Source: Pelomonas sp047654805 (lineage in GTDB: Bacteria; Pseudomonadota; Gammaproteobacteria; Burkholderiales; Burkholderiaceae_C). Taken from it: a stretch of 64,000 bases of DNA. Below the pieces are notes generated by a model. That model saw only the letters and a program-made list of their open reading frames with translations. It ran no database searches and had not been told where the DNA came from. Positions 24,824 to 32,054 of the stretch are shown in pieces (position 1 is the first letter of the stretch; every line of letters starts with the position of its first letter). The position numbers and the translations under genes are program-made. Where the stretch lies: NCBI RefSeq assembly GCF_047654805.1, contig NZ_JASGIV010000001.1, positions 5,208,001 to 5,272,000 of the forward strand, read 5' to 3'.

Positions 24824-26357
24824 GCAGGGCGCGGCAGGCCGAGCGTGCCTTGGCGTCGCTCGCGTCCAGCTTTCCGCACACGCCGTCGAGCTGGGCCTTG
24901 AGCCGGCCGACGGCGGCGGTCTGCGCCGGCGTCTGGCCCCACTTCGCCAGCAGGCCGGTCACCTTCTTCAGCGAGCGCTCGCTGCGCTCGTAGAAGGCGC
25001 CGGGATCCTTGGCGGCCTCAGCGAAGAGTTGCGAAGCAGCCTTCTCGATGCGGGGCGTGTCCTCCGGTGCCAGCTCTACCAGCGCGCTGAAATAGTTCGA
25101 GCCCCATTGCAGCCGCGTGGCCGGGCCCTCGCTCTTGTCGAAGGCCTCCTCGTACCAGCGCAGCGCGTCAGCCTTCTTTCCCTGCTTCTTCGCGTTGCCG
25201 CCCAACTGGCTCATCAGGTAGTAGGGTGAGTGGCTGCGCGCCAGCGCGGACTTCAGCAGCTCGTCACTTTCCTTCCACAACCCGGCACGGCCCAGCAGGT
25301 AGGCGGCGCCGGTGACGACGGCCTGGCGCTCATAGCCGTCGGTGATCTCGCGGTTGGCCTTGCTGGCCTGATCGCGCGCCTCGCTCAGCAGTGCGGCGGG
25401 GATTCCCTTGGGCTGCGGATCGTCCTTGGCGGAGTCCAGGCGGGCCAGATCGATGCGGCCCTGCAGCGCGTTGAGGCGGTCGGCGCGCGACAGCGAGGCA
25501 TCCTCGTTGAGGCGCTTCAGCGCGGCGTCGAACTCGGTGACCAGCGCATTGCGTGTCGCGCCGGGCTGGGGCGCGAAGGCCTTGGCGAGGTCGGGGGCCT
25601 CGTTCGTCAGCACGTCCATCTGCGCGCGCGACTGGGCGGCATCGGCCAGCACGGCGCGCAGGCGCGGCAACTGGGCCGGATCGGCGACCTTGCCGTCTGC
25701 CATCGCGCCAATGGACTTCAGCCACAGCCGCGTCGTCGTTTCGGCGTCTCCTCCTTCGCTGGCCTTGGCCAGCTGGGCGAGCGTCGCTGCGCGCTCGGCC
25801 ATGGGCAGCAGTTGCTGCTCGTCGGTTTCCCAGCCATAGAAGCCCAGCAGCCTCCATTCGTTGGCGCTGAGTTTTTTGCCGGCCCTGGCGTCGGCCAGCA
25901 CGGCCTTGACCGGGCGGCCGCTGGACAGGCCCAGCTGCAGCACCTTCATGACCTGGGCCGCGTCGGCCTCGCCGGGCAGGCGGGTGACCTCGCTGCCGTT
26001 GGGGTTGAACAGGATCAGCGTCGGGTAGCCGCGCACCTTGAAGCGCGTACCCAGCTTCTGGGCGCCGGGCGCGTCGCCGTCAATGCCCACCGCGACGAAG
26101 GACTTGCTCTGCTCGATGAAGTCCGCGCGGTTGAACAGCGTGGCCTTGAGCTGGTTGCAGGGCGGGCACCATTTGGCGCCCCAGTACAGCAGCACGGGCT
26201 TCTTCTCGACCCGGGCCTGGGCGAAATAGCGGTCGATGTCGGCGTCGGCGGCGGCAGCCTGCCAGCTCACGCCGGGGCCGGGCCCGGCGTGAGCCGCGGG
26301 TGCGCTGGACAGCAGCAGGGCGGCCGCGATGGCGGCGAACAGGGGGGAGAGCTTCAT
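24816..26357 (-). CDS. Exported thioredoxin-fold protein with a long helical C-terminal region
   Basis: A 513-residue protein. The signal peptide is MKLSPLFAAIAAALLLSSAPAAHA. The thioredoxin domain (about 30-160) has the redox pair Cys64-Cys67 in AKWCPPCNQLKATLF and a cis-Pro region VRGYPTLILFNPNG. The remaining 350 residues are helix-rich, with TPR-like segments such as LGGNAKKQGKKADALRWYEEAF, and end with two cysteines (CGKLD and SACRALL). It probably acts in the periplasm as a disulphide reductase or isomerase. The start at 26357 is set by the signal peptide. Confidence 0.88.
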   Translation of the reverse strand: MKLSPLFAAIAAALLLSSAPAAHAGPGPGVSWQAAAADADIDRYFAQARVEKKPVLLYWGAKWCPPCNQLKATLFNRADFIEQSKSFVAVGIDGDAPGAQKLGTRFKVRGYPTLILFNPNGSEVTRLPGEADAAQVMKVLQLGLSSGRPVKAVLADARAGKKLSANEWRLLGFYGWETDEQQLLPMAERAATLAQLAKASEGGDAETTTRLWLKSIGAMADGKVADPAQLPRLRAVLADAAQSRAQMDVLTNEAPDLAKAFAPQPGATRNALVTEFDAALKRLNEDASLSRADRLNALQGRIDLARLDSAKDDPQPKGIPAALLSEARDQASKANREITDGYERQAVVTGAAYLLGRAGLWKESDELLKSALARSHSPYYLMSQLGGNAKKQGKKADALRWYEEAFDKSEGPATRLQWGSNYFSALVELAPEDTPRIEKAASQLFAEAAKDPGAFYERSERSLKKVTGLLAKWGQTPAQTAAVGRLKAQLDGVCGKLDASDAKARSACRALLT

Positions 26358-26429
26358 CGTGTGAAGAGGACCAGGCGCTCGTGGCGGAGTCCGGATTCTG
26401 CGTCGCCCGCGCCACTGCAGAATCTGCGC

Positions 26430-27107
26430 ATGCCGAATAAGCTCAATCGGCGCCTGGATGAGGCGCTCCAGGCGCTGCGTTCGCAGGCCCGGCCCGACCA
26501 GCTTGATGCCATGGCCCGCTTCGGCCTGACCGGTGACGGCCGCCTGGGCCTGGCCGTGCCGACGCTGCGCACCCTGGCCCGCCAGCTGGGGCGCGACCAT
26601 GAGCTGGCGCTGGCACTTTGGGACAGCGGCATTCCCGACGCGCAGATCCTCGCCGGCATGGTGGCCGAACCGGCCAAGCTGACCATGGCGCAGATGGACC
26701 ATTGGGTGGCCGGCATGCGCGCCTGGGACGTTTGTGACCAGGCCTGTCTCAACGCGTTCGTGAAGAGTCCGCTGGCATGGGACGCCATCATGCGCTGGGC
26801 GGCGCGCGAACCCGAGTTCGAGAAGCGTGCCGGCTTTGCGCTGCTTGCCGTGGTCGCGGTGCACCAGAAGACACGGCCGGATGCCGACTTCCTGGCCCGC
26901 CTGCCGCTCATCGAGGCCGCGGCGGGCGATGACCGCAACTTCGTCAGGAAGGCCGTCAACTGGGCGCTGCGTCAGATCGGCAAGCGCAGTACCAGCCTGT
27001 GTGAGCAAGCGCTCGCTGTGGCAGAGCACCTGTGTCAGCGTAACGAGAAATCAGCACGCTGGATAGGTAACGACGCGCGGCGCGAGCTGAACCGACGTGC
27101 GGCGTGA
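26430..27107 (+). CDS. DNA alkylation repair protein (AlkD-like HEAT-repeat family)
   Basis: A 225-residue all-helical protein of the AlkC/AlkD family of HEAT-like repeats. Landmarks are GLAVPTLRTLARQLGRDHELALALWDSGIPDAQILAGM, the WDVCDQACLNAF block, and FVRKAVNWALRQIGKR near residues 170-186. AlkD-type enzymes remove alkylated bases. The ATG at 26430 is the natural family start; the upstream frame is antisense to the thioredoxin-fold gene. It is divergent from that gene, with 72 bp between starts. Confidence 0.92.
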   Translation: MPNKLNRRLDEALQALRSQARPDQLDAMARFGLTGDGRLGLAVPTLRTLARQLGRDHELALALWDSGIPDAQILAGMVAEPAKLTMAQMDHWVAGMRAWDVCDQACLNAFVKSPLAWDAIMRWAAREPEFEKRAGFALLAVVAVHQKTRPDADFLARLPLIEAAAGDDRNFVRKAVNWALRQIGKRSTSLCEQALAVAEHLCQRNEKSARWIGNDARRELNRRAA

Positions 27108-27309
27108 GCCGGGCGGGGCTGCGGGGCATCGGGAAGACAGGCTTCGCCGCCCCCCTTTTTTCATTCCCTCTTTGGAGGGGACTCGGGGGATGTCGCTGGC
27201 AGCCTCCCCCTCGGACCCACCCAAAGGGCGATGGCCCGGAGGCGGGCTGGCGTCGATGCTGATGGGGTGACGCCTTCGCGCAACCTCGAACATCTTCAGG
27301 ACACCCGCC

Positions 27310-27516
27310 ATGCAAGCCTTCAGCACCTCCTGGCACTCCTGGTCCGGCCCCGGGCTGTCGCGCGTGGTACCGCCACGCACCCGCGATGCCGCCAGCGCTC
27401 GCGTGCCCGATTTCTGCGGCTGGTACGACTCCAGCTTCGATCTGGCCCAGGGCCTGCTGGTCGTCGAGCAGGACAGCGACAGCCTGTATCAGCTCTGGGA
27501 ACTTTCCCTGAACTGA
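27310..27516 (+). CDS. Small conserved-looking protein (68 aa)
   Basis: A 68-residue, Trp- and Ser-rich protein (STSWHSWSGPG; FCGWYDSSFDLAQGL; LYQLWELSLN). It is acidic towards the end and has no signal or membrane segment. A weak ribosome site (CAGGA) precedes the ATG. I recall similar short proteins in Burkholderiales but cannot name a family. It lies alone between the alkylation repair gene and fadH. Confidence 0.55.
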   Translation: MQAFSTSWHSWSGPGLSRVVPPRTRDAASARVPDFCGWYDSSFDLAQGLLVVEQDSDSLYQLWELSLN

Positions 27517-27554
27517 GCCCGTCCCGACCGGCCTTGCGGAGGTCGGCTCGGGGC

Positions 27555-29606
27555 CTAGAGGGCGCAGGCCAACCGGGTGCCCTGCAGGATGGCCCGCTTC
27601 GCATCAAGCTCGCCGGCTTCCAGTGCGCCGCCAATCAGGTGGACGGCGACGCCCGCTGCCTTCAACGGAGCCTCCAGCTCGCGCAGTGGCTCCTGGCCGG
27701 CGCACAGCACGATGGTGTCGGCCTCGATCAGTTGGGCGTCCACCCGCTTCTCGCCATAGCTGACCCACAACCCCTCGGGCGTGATCTGCTCGTAGTTGAC
27801 GCCGGCAAGCATGTCGACGTGCTTCATCTTCAGCGCCGCGCGATGGATCCAGCCCGTCGTCTTGCCCAGACCTGCGCCCGGCTTGCCGGCCTTGCGCTGC
27901 AGCAGCGTGATCTGCCGGGTGGGTGCCTCGGGAGCCGGCCGCAGCAGTCCGGCGCGCACCTGTTCCGGATCGCCGACGCCCCAGTGGCGGCGCCAGGCGG
28001 CCGGGTCCAGCGTCAGCGAATGGCCGGCCTCCAGCAGGTACTCGGCCATGTCGAAGCCGATGCCGCCTGCGCCGACGATGGCCACGCGGGCGCCCACCGG
28101 CCTGTCATGGCGCAGCACGTCGATGTAGCTCAGCACCTGGCCACGCGCCATGCCCTCGACCTGGCCCTTGATCCTCGGATCGCGGGCACTGACACCGGTA
28201 GCCAGCAGCACCTCGTCGAAGCCCTTGAGCTCGTCCGTCGAGGCGCGACAGTTCAGCCTCAGCGTCACGCCGGTCACCTCGATGCGACGGCGGAAGTAGC
28301 GCAGCGTCTCGCTGAATTCCTCCTTGCCCGGGACGCGCTTGGCCATGTTGAACTGGCCGCCGATCTCGGCCGCCGCGTCGAACAGCGTCACCGCATGGCC
28401 ACGCTCGGCCAGCGTGGTCGCCGCGGCAAGGCCCGCCGGACCGGCGCCGACGACCGCGATGCGCTTCTTCGTGCCGTTGACCGGCCTAAGCACGATCTCC
28501 TGCTCGTAGGCCGCGCGTGGGTTGACCAGGCACGTGGAGATCTTCTGCGCGAAGGTGTGGTCCAGGCAGGCCTGGTTGCAGGCGATGCAGGTGTTGATCT
28601 CGTCGGCACGGCCCTGGCGGGCCTTGCTGACGAAGTGCGAATCCGCCAGGAACGGGCGTGCCATGGACACCATGTCGGCGCTGCCGTCGGCCAGCACGCC
28701 GTCGGCCACTTCGGGCGTGTTGATGCGGTTGCTGGTGACCAGCGGCGTCGTGATGCCCTCGGCCCGCAACCGTGCGCGCAGCTTGGCTGTCACCCAGGAA
28801 AAGCCCGCGCGTGGAACGCTGGTCGCAATCGTCGGGATGCGGGCCTCGTGCCAGCCGATGCCGGTGTTGATGATCGTCGCGCCGCTGCGCGACACGCGGC
28901 GGGCCAGCTCCACCACCTCGTCCCAGCTGCTGCCATCGGGCACGAGGTCCAGCATGGAGAGGCGGTAGATGATGATGAAGTCCGGCCCCACGGCCTCACG
29001 CATGCGCGACAGGATCTCCAGCGGCAGCCGCATGCGGTTCTCGTAGGAGCCACCCCAGCCATCGGTGCGCTGGTTGGTGTGCGCCACCAGGAACTGGTTG
29101 ATGAAATAGCCCTCGGAGCCCATGACCTCCACGCCGTCGTAGCCGGCCTCGCGGGCGAGCCTGGCGCAGCGGATGAAGGCACGAATCTGTCGTTCGATGC
29201 CACGGGCACTCAACTCGCGCGGTGTGAACGGGCTGATGGGGCTCTGGATGCGCGATGGGGCCACGCACAGCGGCGAATAGCCGTAGCGGCCCGTGTGCAG
29301 AATCTGCAGCGCGATCTTGCCGCCCTCGGCATGGACGGCGTCCGTGATGATCCTGTGCCGCCGCGCGGCGCCCGAAGTGGCCAGCGTGCCCGCGAAGGGC
29401 TTGGCCCAGCCTTCGATGTTGGGTGCGAAGCCGCCCGTCACGATCAACCCCACCTCGCCCCGAGCGCGCTCGGCGAAGAATGCCGCCATGCGCTCGAAGT
29501 GCTTGCTGCCGTCTTCCAGTCCGGTGTGCATGCTGCCCATCAGCACGCGGTTCTTCAGCGTCGTGAAGCCGAGGTCCAGGGGGGCGAGGAGGTGGGGGTA
29601 GTTCAT
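27555..29606 (-). CDS. fadH: NADPH-dependent 2,4-dienoyl-CoA reductase
   Basis: A 683-residue flavo-iron-sulphur enzyme that reduces 2,4-dienoyl-CoA during beta-oxidation of unsaturated fatty acids. The N-terminal old-yellow-enzyme barrel (FMN) begins YPHLLAPLDLGFTTLKNRVLMGSMHTGLE. The 4Fe-4S cysteines lie in CIACNQACLDHTFAQKISTC, and the FAD/NADPH domain starts KRIAVVGAGPAGLAAATTLAERGHAV. The ATG at 29606 matches the family start; an upstream in-frame ATG at 29675 is disregarded. It is transcribed alone and is divergent from the DUF4397 gene. Confidence 0.95.
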   Translation of the reverse strand: MNYPHLLAPLDLGFTTLKNRVLMGSMHTGLEDGSKHFERMAAFFAERARGEVGLIVTGGFAPNIEGWAKPFAGTLATSGAARRHRIITDAVHAEGGKIALQILHTGRYGYSPLCVAPSRIQSPISPFTPRELSARGIERQIRAFIRCARLAREAGYDGVEVMGSEGYFINQFLVAHTNQRTDGWGGSYENRMRLPLEILSRMREAVGPDFIIIYRLSMLDLVPDGSSWDEVVELARRVSRSGATIINTGIGWHEARIPTIATSVPRAGFSWVTAKLRARLRAEGITTPLVTSNRINTPEVADGVLADGSADMVSMARPFLADSHFVSKARQGRADEINTCIACNQACLDHTFAQKISTCLVNPRAAYEQEIVLRPVNGTKKRIAVVGAGPAGLAAATTLAERGHAVTLFDAAAEIGGQFNMAKRVPGKEEFSETLRYFRRRIEVTGVTLRLNCRASTDELKGFDEVLLATGVSARDPRIKGQVEGMARGQVLSYIDVLRHDRPVGARVAIVGAGGIGFDMAEYLLEAGHSLTLDPAAWRRHWGVGDPEQVRAGLLRPAPEAPTRQITLLQRKAGKPGAGLGKTTGWIHRAALKMKHVDMLAGVNYEQITPEGLWVSYGEKRVDAQLIEADTIVLCAGQEPLRELEAPLKAAGVAVHLIGGALEAGELDAKRAILQGTRLACAL

Positions 29607-29792
29607 GCCGGCGATGCTAGCGACGCGGCGGTGTCGCAAGCGGAGGGTTCTCCAGCGTGTACCCTGCCTCAGCAACAGTTCTTCACCGGCCGCTAGTTGG
29701 TGGAAATCGTGACATCCTCAGCTTGAGTTCTAATCACGAATCCGCGTTTTGGGAATTCAGCCCGGCGGTTTGGTTTTTTCGGAGAGTTTTCG

Positions 29793-31139
29793 ATGCGATT
29801 CACCCCCTGGGCCACGCGACTGGTCCTGACGCTGAGCCTGTCGGCCACTGCATTCCTGACCGCATGCGGCGGCGGCGGCAGCAGCAGTAGCTCGACGCAG
29901 ATCCGTCTGCTCAACGCCACCCAGTCTTATGCCAACCTCGACTTGGTGGTCAACGACAAGACCATCAACTCCAAGGTCGGTCAGACCACCGTCGGCAGCT
30001 ACGGCGGCGTGGACACCGCCAACACGGCGACCCAGGTTCAGACCAGCGACGTCGGCAACAGCGTCGCCGCGCTGGCGCCGTCGCTGGCCGGTGACAGCAG
30101 CTACACGCTGATCGCCTACGGCTTTGCCGGTGCCGTGCGCACCAGCCTGCTGCAGGAAGCCCAAGATGCGCCGGACTCCGGCAAGGTCAAGGTGCTGGCG
30201 CTCAACCTGGCTCCGGATGCGGGCCAGCTGGACATCTACATCACCACGGCCGACACGGCGCTGGTCGATGCCACGCCCTTCTCGACCGGCCTGGTCGGCG
30301 GCGCGGGCAGTGGCTACATCCAGCTCAACGCCGGTACCTACCGCGTGCGCGTCACCGGCTACAACAACAAGACCGACCTGCGTCTGGACATCCCGGCCGT
30401 CACGCTGGATTCCGCCAGCGTCAACTCGCTGATCCTGACCTCCACCAGCAGCGGCACCCTGGTCAACGGCTACAAGCTGATCCAGAAGGGTGCCGTGACC
30501 AGCTATCCCAACGCCCTGAGCCGCGTGCGCATGGTCAACGGCCTGGCCGGCGGCACCTATGCCAGCTCGACCGTGCAGGGCAAGACGCTGCTGTTGAACT
30601 CGCCGTCGCCCAACCGGGCCGACTACATCAGCCTGCCCGCTGGCGCCAGCAACCTGGTGGTGAACGTCAATGGCACGGTGCAGAACTTTGCAGCCCCCAA
30701 TCTGGTGGCCGGCACGGACTACACCCTGCTGCTGTACGGTACCCCGACCAGCCCGCTGTTCAATGTGCTGGTCGACGACAACCGCCTGCCGACCACCAGC
30801 GGTAGCGTGAAGATCCGCCTCATCAACGCGCTGTCGGGCAACAACCCGCTGGCCTCGCTGGTGGTGGATTACACGACGCTGGCCTCCAACGTGCTGACCG
30901 GCTCCAGCTCGGCCCCGGCGATGATCTCGTCCACCACGGGCTCGACGGTGCAGATCACGTCGCCGCTGCTGGCCAATCCGCTGTACAACCCGGGCACCAA
31001 CGGCAGCACTACCAGCCTGACCCCGCTGACGGCCAACGGCGTCTACACGGCGCTGATCATGGGCGACTCCACCGTCAACACCGGCACGACGCCGCCCACC
31101 ATGCCCGGCGCCACCGGCATGTTCATCAAGGACCGCTGA
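29793..31139 (+). CDS. DUF4397 repeat lipoprotein
   Basis: A 448-residue outer-envelope lipoprotein. The signal peptide ends in the lipobox FLTACGGGG (Cys25), followed by a Gly/Ser linker. The mature part contains beta-rich DUF4397 repeats: STQIRLLNATQSYANLDLVVND, KVKVLALNLAPDAGQLDIYI, SRVRMVNGLAGGTYASSTV and SVKIRLINALSGNNPLASLVVD mark the repeat starts. Many Asn, Thr and Ser residues fit a surface or periplasmic beta-protein. A GGAG ribosome site lies 8 bases before the ATG. It is monocistronic and ends at a strong terminator. Confidence 0.92.
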   Translation: MRFTPWATRLVLTLSLSATAFLTACGGGGSSSSSTQIRLLNATQSYANLDLVVNDKTINSKVGQTTVGSYGGVDTANTATQVQTSDVGNSVAALAPSLAGDSSYTLIAYGFAGAVRTSLLQEAQDAPDSGKVKVLALNLAPDAGQLDIYITTADTALVDATPFSTGLVGGAGSGYIQLNAGTYRVRVTGYNNKTDLRLDIPAVTLDSASVNSLILTSTSSGTLVNGYKLIQKGAVTSYPNALSRVRMVNGLAGGTYASSTVQGKTLLLNSPSPNRADYISLPAGASNLVVNVNGTVQNFAAPNLVAGTDYTLLLYGTPTSPLFNVLVDDNRLPTTSGSVKIRLINALSGNNPLASLVVDYTTLASNVLTGSSSAPAMISSTTGSTVQITSPLLANPLYNPGTNGSTTSLTPLTANGVYTALIMGDSTVNTGTTPPTMPGATGMFIKDR

Positions 31140-31167
31140 TCCCGATCCGGATTCCGGCCTTCCTTCG

Positions 31168-31208
31168 AAGCCCCTCGCGCCCAAAGGCCCGAGGGGCTTA
31201 GTTTTTTT
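31168..31208 (+). terminator. Rho-independent terminator after the DUF4397 gene
   Basis: A 10-bp perfect stem AAGCCCCTCG / CGAGGGGCTT with a 12-base loop, followed by AG and seven T residues. It lies 29 bases after the stop and is the clearest terminator in the window. Confidence 0.92.
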
Positions 31209-31309
31209 GCTGGCCGGCAAGCCGGATTGCGGCGCTGCGGGCCTGCGCGCCGACAGGGCGCTTGCATCGGCCTGTCCTGTCCGAGCGGCATCGCGGGCAT
31301 GATGACGTC

Positions 31310-32011
31310 ATGTCCGCACCCACCCGCATCCACCTGCAGCGACTGCGCCTGCTCTGGCGCAGCGCCGGCTGGCCGAGCCAGGACCTCGTCGAGGTGGAGC
31401 TGCTTGCGGCCGGCTGGGTGGAGCGCCTGCAGGAGGTCGATGGCCGCGAACGTCTGCGCGTGACCGATGCCGGGGTCGCCCATATCGCCGCCTCGCTGAA
31501 CCGCAACCGGGCCGCGCGAGATGCGCATGAACTGCTGGTAGAGCGTGTCGCCATCGAGATGCAGCGTGCCGGACGCATCGCCTGGCGCGGCCTTGCACTG
31601 CGTGCGGGGCTGCCCGCGCCGGACGCGGCGGAAGGTGGCAAGACGCTTTGGGTCAACGCGATGCCCGACGTCTATTCCCTGCGCAACAGCACCGTCGAGG
31701 ACTATCTCGAACCTGCCATCCATGAGATCAAGGTCAGCCGCGCCGACCTGCTGGGCGAGCTGCGCCGCCCGGCCAAGTCCGCTGCCTACCGGGCGCTGTG
31801 CGGCCAGTGCTGGTTCGTCATCAAGGCCGGCATTGCCGAAGCTGAAGAGATCCCGCCCGAGTACGGCGTGCTGATCGGCCACGACAGCCACCTTGAGCTC
31901 GCCCGCCCGGCACCCAAGCGTGCTCACAAGCCCGACTTTGCAACCTGGATGGCACTGGCCCGCGCGACGCCGCTGGTGCCCGACGACGACACGCAAGCCG
32001 AGCTTTCCTGA
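31310..32011 (+). CDS. Winged-helix plus PD-(D/E)XK nuclease-like protein (MmcB-like)
   Basis: A 233-residue cytoplasmic protein. The first 75 residues look like a winged helix (LRLLWRSAGWPSQDLVEVELLAAGWVERL, then ERLRVTDAGVAHIAASL). The second half carries a restriction-endonuclease-like signature: MPDVYSL, then HEIKVSRADLLGELRRP (the E-x-K), CGQCWFVIKAGIAEAEEIPPEYGVLI. This recalls the MmcB family of DNA-repair nucleases. The ATG at 31310 overlaps a 10-bp palindrome ATGACGTCAT (31302-31311). It is followed after 43 bp by an unrelated membrane-protein gene. Activity is not proven; a DNA-repair or defence nuclease is inference. Confidence 0.75.
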   Translation: MSAPTRIHLQRLRLLWRSAGWPSQDLVEVELLAAGWVERLQEVDGRERLRVTDAGVAHIAASLNRNRAARDAHELLVERVAIEMQRAGRIAWRGLALRAGLPAPDAAEGGKTLWVNAMPDVYSLRNSTVEDYLEPAIHEIKVSRADLLGELRRPAKSAAYRALCGQCWFVIKAGIAEAEEIPPEYGVLIGHDSHLELARPAPKRAHKPDFATWMALARATPLVPDDDTQAELS

Positions 32012-32054
32012 GAAGCTGCCCATAATCGTCGCCACAAGACAAGGGAGGCGCCGG

